From the NCBI GenBank assembly GCA_951394045.1, contig OX595994.1, positions 1,984,001-2,048,000 on the forward strand: a stretch of DNA of 64,000 bases, written 5' to 3'. Both the position numbers and the translations under genes were made by a program. This DNA is from Nitzschia sp. DOCU1. Taxonomy: Eukaryota > Bacillariophyta > Bacillariophyceae > Bacillariales > Bacillariaceae. The notes beneath the pieces were generated by a model that had not been told where the DNA came from, searched no databases, and saw nothing but the letters and a program-made list of their open reading frames with translations. Below, piece after piece: positions 55,830-64,000 of the stretch. Numbering within the stretch: position 1 is the stretch's first letter; every line of letters starts with the position of its first letter.

Positions 55830-55989
55830 GTGCCGGTATTAGGTATGATAGTATGTATGGCCCAGATCGCCGCCGCTGTCTTCATACGATTGAAAAATTT
55901 CGCGTACTTCCGTGGTGATTGACGGATGGAATTTTGATTAGCTTGATTGGAATCGATTTCTGCTAAACGAAAGTAGTAAGATCCTTGCT
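55830..55989. other. Spacer of the duplicated cassette, right of Gypsy-1
   Basis: Contains ATACGATTGAAAA and a GCCGCCGC stretch also found upstream of gene A near 19720-19745. This shows that Gypsy-1 entered a spacer of the giant-gene cassette. No gene seen. Confidence 0.45.
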
Positions 55990-56660
55990 ACGAATCGGCG
56001 ATGGGGATTGCTTTTACTCCAAACAAGGATTATGAAGAGGGATGGAGGAAGTACTCAGGGGCAGGGACAAGTGCACTCGTTGAGTCCTGCGACAAGGTAG
56101 CGCCAGCCGTCAAACCATTTATAGGGATTGCTCTCACCCCCAAAACGTACTGAGGGGAGGAAGCGTCTAAGCATAAATAGTTATCGTCAGGACGGCCAAT
56201 AGGCCAACAACACTCGACGTTGCTGGTAATAGTTGAATCAATGAAAAGGGATCGAGCGGCTTGAAGATCCGACAAGGCGCTGTAGACGCGTCTAAGCCAT
56301 CAAGTATTCCGTAGACAACCACCTCATAAGAAAAGGATGAAAACGAACATTCCCCGGCGTCAGTTGACACAAAATTTCCCAACCCTCCGACCGAGATGAA
56401 CCATATAAACCCATTGCCAAGACAGGAATCTGGGTCAGGGCTCTGGCCTCTGACGGCAAGCACGCACCACCACCAGCAGCGCAAATCGAAGTTCACTTGG
56501 AAGAGCACTGTGATAATCGCTTGGAAAAACACTCGGGAACATGGCTGGGAAGCATTGATGGACTGTTTGACGCATCAAATAGAATGAAATATAGTCCACC
56601 TGTTCGGCTCTCCATGCCGGTTCCGGCAACGATATGGAGTCATTAATCGTCATTAATTAT
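55990..56660 (-). pseudogene. Broken 3'-end cassettes of the giant secreted-protein gene (3 and 4)
   Basis: From right to left the minus strand shows INDSIS, the FPS linker, PDSCLGNGFIWFISVGG, CSFSSFSYEVVVYG, LDASTAPC; then, in another frame, SLFIDSTITSNVECCWPIG, PQYVLGVRAIPINGLTAGA and a stop near 56030. A further short end (SLFGVKAIPI) follows at about 55995-56030. The cassette is almost complete except for a frameshift near 56260. Its sequence in the variable part differs from genes A, B and C. Confidence 0.72.
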
Positions 56661-56678
56661 CACAATGGAGAACATCCA

Positions 56679-56927
56679 TTACCGATGAAATAGAAATACC
56701 AAGACGTCCCTGCCGTCGAACCTTCGACTGGGATTGCTTTTACTCCAAACAAAAGGGGTGGTCCAAGCGTCGAGGAGCTTCAATTCCAAACCTAGTAAAC
56801 GGAGCGTCAAATGGTACGAGGGCTGAACAAGGCGCAGTAGACGCGTCCATCTCGCAAATTGTTGTGTAAACAACCACCTCATGGTCATAATAAGGCATGT
56901 CACCAAGAAGAAACCTCACCGCGGCTA
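56679..56927 (-). pseudogene. Broken 3'-end cassette of the giant gene (5), second copy of the one at 20477
   Basis: Same as 20477-20725 within the 941-bp duplicated segment; frames are broken in the same places. Confidence 0.6.
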
Positions 56928-57014
56928 GAGGGCAACCGGGACAGTAGAATCACATGTAGTCGAGTAGTAGTTGTTGTCTGTGTTATTTGGATGCAGACCC
57001 TTGCTTAGTAATGA

Positions 57015-57200
57015 TCATATCGTCTCGTCATCAAGCACCAACGTCAACAAATCTATGGTTCGGTTGTTGTATTCATCCCCCAAGTCTGATCGTAAAAATG
57101 GACATTCTGCGGATACAGCAGTAGTGCTGGTGGCTACAATGACAGCAGCAGCAATCAACGGCAGGGACAGGCGTGGACGACGACAAGAAGATCGGGGCAT
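57015..57200 (-). pseudogene. Truncated membrane gene, second copy
   Basis: 61 codons from the ATG at 57200; same sequence as 20813-20998 and part of the 941-bp repeat. Signal peptide intact, all helices absent. Confidence 0.7.
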
Positions 57201-57424
57201 GATGAGCAATGGAACCGGATCACTCTGGACAGGAAAGGAACAATGGACTCAGACTACCGTAGAGACGTAGCAATAGTATTGTGGCTGACTTAGTCAGGGA
57301 TAGTACGGTAGTGGAGTCAGGATAGTAGAAGGCGATGGGGTTGTTGGGTCGATCAGCAACGGCGTTTCGGGAGCTCTGCTGTAACATTTTGGAGGGATCT
57401 TGGGAAGGACAACGAACGTATTGA

Positions 57425-57442
57425 CGCATGCGCGCGCATGCG
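57425..57442. other. Perfect 18-bp GC-alternating palindrome
   Basis: CGCATGCGCGCGCATGCG reads the same on both strands. It is an alternating purine-pyrimidine tract able to form a cruciform or Z-DNA. It lies in the remnant promoter of the truncated membrane gene and is absent from the two related promoter copies. Confidence 0.7.
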
Positions 57443-57496
57443 CACAGCCCCTCCGACCCGATCGAATCAATCGTCGTGAATGAATCCATCTACAAG

Positions 57497-59759
57497 GGGG
57501 GTTAAGAGGTCTATTTTGTTAAACGCTGCCGCTCCGCGCTCATCCAGCATGCCGATGAGGCGGTCGACCCGCGTTCCCGGCGGACGGATCCGCGAGGGTT
57601 TCAACTATCTTAGCTTACCCATTTTTTGTTTGTTTTGTTTTGTTTTTGTGTTGTTTCTGGTTTTGTAATTTTTCTTTTCTTTTTTCTGGCTTTTGTTGGA
57701 TTACTCCTTTTCTGTGTGTTTGTGTTTTTCAATCCTTTTTTTTTGTTTTTGTTTTGATGTGTGATGTACTCAGGGTGCGTTAATGGCGGTGTTGGCGATG
57801 ATGCTTTTCCGAATGGCGGGACTGTTCAAATTGATCCAATTTTGCAACGGCATGTTGTCATCCGGAGTTGTGGCCATGTGGGCGTCGACGGTGGCTGCAA
57901 ATATATATGTGTCTCCGGCTCTCATGTCCGGCTGCAGGTCATAAAGGAGTTGGAGTTCGCGGCGAAGTTGTGCGCGTTGTTGAGTTTGCTTGGTCTTGGG
58001 GGTGTTTCCGAACCTGTCGTCGTTCCTTCCCTGCCAGGCGGTGAGGCACCAGGCAATGGCGTGTTTCGCTGTCGTTTTGGTCCAGGTTGATCCCGTGATG
58101 TCGATGCCTTTGATGTTATGTTCGACAATATACTCTTGTTGGAGGCGGCGCCAGTGAAGGGAAAGTCTGCCCCTGAGGACTTGGTCCCATCCCAGTTGAT
58201 TTTGTTTGGTGATGAGTGAATGGTACCGCTCCGGGTATTCGTCTGTGATGGGGAGGGGTGTACCTACATTGTCTAGCCAGCGTTCCATGCCGTTGCGGAG
58301 AATGGTGAGGAGTCTGGGGTCGCTGTGGAGACTCTTACGGTTCAGGCTGAGATGAATATCAGCGAGGTAGTCTGATCGCCACTTGGCGACACGATCGCAA
58401 GGGCATCTAATGACATGGTTGTTGTCTTCTACCTCCTCCAGGTTGCATGAGAAGCACCTTGGGTCCTTCCGCTTGTCGTTGCGGTGGGCAATATGGCCGG
58501 TGGGGGCTTGTCTAGTTAGATGCTTTACCAGGGTGGCCTGGTGCTTGCGCTGGGAGGAAAGGGCTGTTCCCATTGCTTGCCAATCGATGCGGGATGCGAG
58601 ATGGTGGTCCCAGTCAAAGCGGTGGCATAGGTAGGTTTGGAGACTCGGCCAGGTGGCAGCATCCCGGATCGCCGTCTTATATTGCCCGGTGATTGTTCCG
58701 TTCTTGTCTTCCAGCAGGCAGCCGCCGTCGGGCAGGTGATGGGCGGATGTGATTGGTTCGGGGTTCTGGCTGAGGTAGTGGTTGGCTAGGTCTGCGGCGT
58801 CTTTGTGAATACGGGTTTGGAGTGGTGGAGGGGCGTGTGCTCGAGTGTCCTCTTGGATGTTCGGTGTGTATCGTTCCTGGATTAATCCACGGAGTGCACG
58901 AATTGTTTGATGGAGGGTGTTGGAGATGTCCCAGTCGGGCCATAGGGACTGGTTTGGATGCTCGAAGCTATATTTCCGGTGTTGGGTCAGTCGTTTTTTC
59001 AGACCATGACAATCTGCATAGAGTGTCTGGGGTTGATTGGCGATCAGAGGGTGTTCTTTTTCCAGTAGATTTAGAAGACGAGCAAAGGACAAGTATCCGT
59101 AGGAGTAGGCGTGGAGCTTGGTCGGGAGCAGGCCGGGAACGGGTCCGCAACATTGAGTGATGAGGAGGCCGGCCGCGTCGCACCACTTCCATCCGAAGCT
59201 GGCGGCATCGGGTCTGAGTACGCAGTTTATTGCACATGTTCCCTTCATGGTGGTGTATAGTTGGCGCATGGTCATTAGGGAATGCGGTGTCTCGATGTGG
59301 CTGAGCAAGGCACGTTCCCAGTCTTCCTTCGCTTCTATTGTAGCTGCGAGATCACCGTCGTGGGGAAGCTGGGCTGGTGCTGGTATTAGCGGGTCCCATT
59401 GGTCGAGGCGATGCACTTGTTGGGGGAAAATGATAGATGTGGTGGCTGCGGGGACACAATCTTCGGGAAGTTGGAGCTGGACGATCGTCGTCATTGCAAA
59501 TCGGCGGTGGGCGGTTTCTTGGCATTGGAAGTATCGGCCTGAATTATCGTTGTGGCTGGCATACATTTTGTTTTCGGTGGGCGAATACACTTGTGGCCAC
59601 ATGACTCTTGTTTGTGTGGCGTTACACTTCCAAGGGCCCAGAGGGGTTCGAAGGCATCGTTCAGTTGAATCAATAATCAAGGGAAGGAGTGCTTTTCTCC
59701 AAAGGTTCCATGCCCAGCGGGGTGGGCGTGTCGTTACATTGAACATGTGGGTTCGGCGT
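57497..59759 (-). mobile_element. LINE-II copy 2, 5'-truncated
   Basis: 2.26 kb with a perfect 16-bp target duplication TGAATCCATCTACAAG (57481-57496 and 59760-59775). Same 3' UTR and coding end as copy 1 at 42373, but truncated about 0.6 kb further upstream. The copies differ by scattered substitutions and a short T-run indel in the 3' UTR. Confidence 0.92.
57770..59759 (-). pseudogene. LINE-II ORF2, C-terminal fragment (copy 2)
   Basis: Open from the truncation point to a stop at 57770 (658 residues from the first ATG at 59746). It starts downstream of the polymerase (VMWPQVYSPTENKMYAS), then a domain with an RNase H-like outline ([43 protein letters not shown]), and a CCHC knuckle (CFSCNLEEVEDNNHVIRC). 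The frame is free of stops, in contrast to the older elements. Confidence 0.8.
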
Positions 59760-59775
59760 TGAATCCATCTACAAG

Positions 59776-60904
59776 CTGCTGCAGTACACTGCTTTGCACG
59801 TCGACTCCTTCGAATGATTGTAGTCCAAAATTATTAGTCTATTTAGTCATGTGTGACATCATGTGTGATGACGTAGCATGACGAAAGCGTTGCGCGCGGA
59901 CGCGGACGCTAGGCCGGTCTCGGACATCGTCGGACAAGGCCCATTACCTATTGACGTCACCGACGACGTGACGTTGCATGACGCAGGCATCGTGCATGAC
60001 TCCAACTAGTCGAATGCCGATGAGATCCTAGTGTCAATGCCACCTAAGAATTGGCACCTCGATGACATTGAGGTAACTATACTTTATTCCAGAGTAGCTG
60101 ACGATGTCCAAAGAACCCTAGTACAACGTCGTAGCTAGTTTACTACAAGATGCATCAACCTCCTGTTCGGATTGTTGTCGATGCATGTCAAAGGTCTCGG
60201 CTCTACTAGAGCTACGAGAGCCTACGAGACAACTTGCATGAGAAATACATCTAGTTTCTAACCTAGCCATAATTTTCACAACTAATTCGATCCTACAAAC
60301 GACGTAGTGCCTGCTACCGCAACAAAAGTTACACTACAATTCACTTCATTATTTGTGGCTAGCTCTAGGAAGTTGCCGCCGTGCTGGATACAACGAATGC
60401 AACAATCAACTTCGAATCGGTGTCTCTACGAAGGTGCCGCCACGCTGCCACTGTTTTGTTGAACTCATAGGAAGTTGTTCTTTTGACAGGATACAACCAA
60501 TGCAACACGACTGTACTCAAAGAGTCGTCGACCGAAGGTAATAACAATGGCGTCATTGGTTTGTTATGTTCATGCCGGTAGATAAAGGGTGTGGGGACGG
60601 GTGGGCATCCGTCGGCAGCAGGCCCTCCCAACGATTTGGCTTTGCGAACTTTAAAAATGTTAATTTACTGCATTTTCTGAATTTGGAATTTAGTTTTGAA
60701 ATGCTTTATTACAATTGTCTATCGGGTGTCTATCAGAAAGTTGGGGTGTCTATCAGAATCGTCTGGTCGATTCGTGTTCAAAAGGGCAAAAAAGAATGAA
60801 ATAGCCCTTCTTTTTCATAATAATGGGTCTCTTTTGTCAAATGTCTATCAGATGCTACCTACGTGACCGTGGGGTTGCCGATGCGCCTCCTTCCAACCAT
60901 GATA
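59776..60904. other. 1.1-kb spacer between LINE-II and giant gene C
   Basis: No gene recognised. It contains CATGACG/CATGTG-type repeats at 59850-60000 and two related blocks at about 60365-60405 and 60465-60505 (AGGAAGTTG...GGATACAAC...AATGCAACA). Downstream flank of gene C. Confidence 0.45.
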
Positions 60905-63900
60905 TTACCCGCAAGCACCTTCACAAGGGCAATAGTTGATTCCTGCGACAAATTCAGCGCCAGCCGTCGAACCACCTATTGGCCTCACTCCAAAAACGTA
61001 CTGAGGAGAGGGGGAGTCCAAGCATAAATTGTTACCGTCAGGACAACCAGCATCACAACCACCACACCCCTCAAAGTTAACAATTCTTGAATCAATGAAA
61101 AAGGAATCGTACAGTTCGAAGGCTGAACAAGGTGCCGTAGACGCGTCGATCCCGCCAATTGTTGTGTAGACAATCACCTCGTAAGAAAAGGGTGAATAAG
61201 AACATTCCCCGAGGGTACTTGATAAATAAATTCCCTGCCATCCCAGCCCTCCTTGTGGATAGAACCACATGAATCCGTTGCCAAGACAGGAATCTGGGCC
61301 AGGTTCAAAATCGAAAGGTTGTTCGTAATAACATTCAACAAGAGCTGTGGCCTCTGACGGAAGGCAAGCACCATCACCAACGCAAATGGTCGGAGCACTG
61401 GGAAAATCGCTTGGAAAACCGCTCGGGAACTGGCTGGGAAACATCGATGGACTGCTCGAGGCATCAAAGAGAATTTTATATAGTCCATTGGTTCGGCTCT
61501 CCACGCCGGTTCCGGCTTCCCGAAACGATATGGAATCGTTGATCACAATGGAGAACATTCGACCACTAGCCAAAAAGTTCCCCCAAACGATAAACGTCAT
61601 CGGAACCGGAGTATGATCTTGTAGCGTCTTTGCCAAAGTCCTGTCGCTGTCTTGCCTCAAAAGATTTCGCCGACCGCATGTTGGAAGGAGAGAGTAGTCT
61701 GGAGAGATGCTGGCAATCTGGAGGTAGTTTGGATCACAAGTAAAACGAGGACTGACATTCTGCTTGTAATCGTTGAAGTATTCCATGTAAGCCAGGGCAA
61801 TAGCGTCCAAATCGGCTGCCTTCATGCAACGTCCGTCACTTCGGGTTGCATACAAGGTCATCTTCACAGAGATGGAATCAGCATTGGGTACTACTGGACA
61901 AGGCACCTCCGTGGCGACAGGTAGTCCACAGATCGAAGGATATGCCGGCCACGGCAAGGTAGTCGGGATCGTCAACCGCAATTGTTGCCTGACAGCCTGC
62001 AAACTCGGTGCGCTTGGCTGCAAGATGGCGTCGGCATCGCAAATACATGTTGACGTCGATGTATCTTGCAGTTGCCTACTCAATGCCAAAGATTCTTCCT
62101 GACGTCTTTGCCATCGATCTCGTGCGATTGCGGAGACTTCCTCTTGCAAATTGCGATTGTTGGTGATGGTGCTTTCCCCAAAGACAGGAATAGGAGTTCC
62201 CAAACTGGCGCAACCCCGACAACGCCCCGATACAAGGAACCTGGCCTGGTAGTTCAAGCAACCCTGTTGCAGCCTTCGGCCACGTCCCTCCTCATCTCGT
62301 CTAGTTGCGGCTCCAGTGGACCGTTGGACCGATGTCGTATCCAACGTTAATGTAATCGAGTTGCGGAAGTACTCATCGCAAAACTCCGTCACCAAGGAAT
62401 TATAGATAGCGGCAATCTCATCTCCAAGACCTTGCACATCCTCGAGATTGTCCGTCACCCACTCGAACGCCGAAAACTCAAAAATGAGATCCGACGAGAA
62501 ATCGGCTTCTGCCGCGCAGTCAACTTGTCTGACACCAAGTTGAATACTATCCGTGTTGATCGTTGTTTGATTGTCTATCTTTTCGAATTCTTTCAGAAAG
62601 TTTTCGACGAATGCGGACGCATTGAGATCAGGTGGCAAAAGGAACGATCCAATGGGACAGTAGCAGTCAGACTCGGTAGCAACCTCAGAAAGCTCCTGAA
62701 GGAAGCGGTAGTCGTCAGCCCACTCAAATGACTGCGGTGAAAGTATACTCTCAAGTTGTCCTCCCTCTTGGGTCTTCACCGACACGGATCCAAGCCCCCG
62801 ACGGGCGCTCGTTTGGTCCGTGGCAAGGAGGTCCTGCGGACACCCATTGCAAATACCGGAGGCCTGGAGCAAAACTAGCACCGAATTATCCACTACAACT
62901 TCTGTCGCATTGGTCGCGTTCGAAGTTTCTCCGAATAACGACGATGGTGAAGACGATGGCGCCAACGATGGAATCAAGAAGCCGTCCAGATCCAACGTTC
63001 CGTCTCCAATAACATCCTGCAGGGAACGAAAAGAACCGAACCCAGCAGAACTAGCATCGGAATCGAAGTGAAGTGGAAAAGAAAGCTTCCGACTTGGTGT
63101 GACCGAATTGTCCGTCGTGTTCGAGCCCGCGACTGCCACACTGTTGTACACGAAATCCAAAAAGAAGGCACTGTCCGTCACAAACCCGAAGAGAGCATTA
63201 CACTGAGTGGCGTTCTCTCCACTTATCAAAGCGGTCAAAACATTCGTGTAGGCGGTCTGGAGGTTCGTGGCCGTCGTTACAGGATCCTTTGTTCCGTTTG
63301 GTAGCTGTACCTCCAGCAGCATGTTAGTCACGAATGAGGCCCCAAAATCGCATTCAGTCGTATTCCCGATACACTCCAAACCCAGGGTCTGTAAGGCTGG
63401 ATTCATCGCGGTCGTAACATGGGCTTCCAATGGAGCTCGTCGGGGAAGCGTCGCGTCACACTCGCAAAACCCATCTTGTTGTTGAACACGACGCCGGATC
63501 ATTCTTTCCTGCGCAAGATTGGTCTCATCCTCGTTTGGAAAACCGTAAATATCGGTGTCTAGAGGATCGCACCCGTAGCAGTTAACCGTCACCTCCATTT
63601 CCAAAGGAAGGCTCGTCCCGTCCGAACGCAAATCTCCAACATCAACAACTGTCGCCGACGTAATATCAAGCTTGAACGGATCACACACGCCCGCCCGAAG
63701 GCTGTTGTATGCCGAGACGTACACGCCGGCTATACCAGCCTTGTCATCCGAAGATAGATTCGGCGTAGCGCCCACGCACGTATACTGGAGTTCCAAGGTG
63801 ACATTCTTTCGGAACGAAACCAACGAGGTTGAGCACGGATAATAGTACTTCCCATCAAACGAAGCCGTTCCATTCAAATCCAGCTGGACCGTCGCCGCAA

Positions 63901-64000
63901 CCTCAAGACCGACAAGGTTCTCAAATGTCGTCTCAAAACTTGCTATGTTGGGCTTTGAATCGATGACGTCGGAGCCGATAGGACAGAAACAGCTCGACTG
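60905..64000 (-). CDS. Giant secreted multi-module protein, paralogue C (partial)
   Basis: Minus-strand frame open from the right window edge to a stop at 60905, about 1,031 codons; the start lies outside. It is collinear with the C-terminal half of A and B: CFCPIGSDVIDSKP at the edge, then the C-x2-C and C-x-C boxes, Arg-x-Leu sites (RFLQEL, RRLQQG, RNLQEE, RQLQDT), the FPS linker and the variable last domain. It is nearly identical to A and B at about 63100-63660 and clearly diverged from 63660 to the edge. The last domain has its own Cys pattern (GCGGCDAGC) and ends in CPCEGACG. Function as for A and B: unknown secreted protein. Confidence 0.82.
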   Translation of the reverse strand, partial: QSSCFCPIGSDVIDSKPNIASFETTFENLVGLEVAATVQLDLNGTASFDGKYYYPCSTSLVSFRKNVTLELQYTCVGATPNLSSDDKAGIAGVYVSAYNSLRAGVCDPFKLDITSATVVDVGDLRSDGTSLPLEMEVTVNCYGCDPLDTDIYGFPNEDETNLAQERMIRRRVQQQDGFCECDATLPRRAPLEAHVTTAMNPALQTLGLECIGNTTECDFGASFVTNMLLEVQLPNGTKDPVTTATNLQTAYTNVLTALISGENATQCNALFGFVTDSAFFLDFVYNSVAVAGSNTTDNSVTPSRKLSFPLHFDSDASSAGFGSFRSLQDVIGDGTLDLDGFLIPSLAPSSSPSSLFGETSNATNATEVVVDNSVLVLLQASGICNGCPQDLLATDQTSARRGLGSVSVKTQEGGQLESILSPQSFEWADDYRFLQELSEVATESDCYCPIGSFLLPPDLNASAFVENFLKEFEKIDNQTTINTDSIQLGVRQVDCAAEADFSSDLIFEFSAFEWVTDNLEDVQGLGDEIAAIYNSLVTEFCDEYFRNSITLTLDTTSVQRSTGAATRRDEEGRGRRLQQGCLNYQARFLVSGRCRGCASLGTPIPVFGESTITNNRNLQEEVSAIARDRWQRRQEESLALSRQLQDTSTSTCICDADAILQPSAPSLQAVRQQLRLTIPTTLPWPAYPSICGLPVATEVPCPVVPNADSISVKMTLYATRSDGRCMKAADLDAIALAYMEYFNDYKQNVSPRFTCDPNYLQIASISPDYSLLPTCGRRNLLRQDSDRTLAKTLQDHTPVPMTFIVWGNFLASGRMFSIVINDSISFREAGTGVESRTNGLYKILFDASSSPSMFPSQFPSGFPSDFPSAPTICVGDGACLPSEATALVECYYEQPFDFEPGPDSCLGNGFMWFYPQGGLGWQGIYLSSTLGECSYSPFSYEVIVYTTIGGIDASTAPCSAFELYDSFFIDSRIVNFEGCGGCDAGCPDGNNLCLDSPSPQYVFGVRPIGGSTAGAEFVAGINYCPCEGACG

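Larger units (their letters stand above)
56361..57301. repeat. 941-bp segment duplicated at 20159-21099 (copy 2)
   Basis: Partner of 20159-21099, same orientation, offset 36,202 bp. The two diverge immediately outside. Confidence 0.85.

Overview
This window looks like nuclear DNA from a pennate diatom; a raphid species such as Seminavis is my best guess, at modest confidence. The reasons are very large intronless genes for secreted proteins with Ala/Pro/Ser and Phe-Pro-Ser linkers, recurrent Arg-x-Leu motifs, a long-linker Cys-rich secreted protein, and Copia, Gypsy and LINE retroelements of the kind that fill diatom genomes. There is no sign of operons, ribosome binding sites, CRISPR or tRNA genes.

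Host genes on the left (1-12 kb): a partial single-pass membrane protein (minus), divergent from a TMEM53/DUF829 alpha/beta-hydrolase (1424-2779, plus); a 1,445-residue secreted protein with about ten copies of a Cys-rich module (3762-8099, minus); and a three-helix membrane protein with a signal peptide (9865-11742, minus).

Putative two-gene cassette: the membrane gene is followed by a giant secreted-protein gene A (12632-19414, 2,260 aa). Paralogue B (21448-28404, 2,318 aa) and paralogue C (60905 to the window end, partial) each also lie next to a truncated copy of the membrane gene's 5' end. Between the paralogues sit broken copies of the giant gene's 3' end. A 941-bp stretch of this debris is present twice with no difference I could see, 36.2 kb apart. 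The three paralogues share a nearly identical core but differ strongly in their last roughly 160 residues.

Mobile-element nest (28.8-55.8 kb): a Gypsy element (Gypsy-1, minus) sits in the spacer upstream of gene B. Its 3' LTR holds a short Copia element (5-bp target duplication). Its reverse-transcriptase gene is split by a large LINE (LINE-I, plus, 16-17-bp target duplication). Its 5' LTR holds an unclassified 1.5-kb insert. LINE-I is itself interrupted in ORF1 by a roughly 0.5-kb insert, which holds a second Gypsy element (Gypsy-2, minus, 5-bp target duplication), whose 5' LTR holds a 5'-truncated LINE-II (minus, 21-bp target duplication). A second LINE-II copy lies at 57497-59759 with its own 16-bp target duplication. 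Every internal boundary except two is fixed by target duplications, so the order of insertion can be read directly.

The elements are decayed. Most nonsense codons in otherwise open frames are TGA, and at least two lie where a related sequence has arginine, which fits CGA to TGA decay at CpG. The host genes A, B and C have fully open frames.
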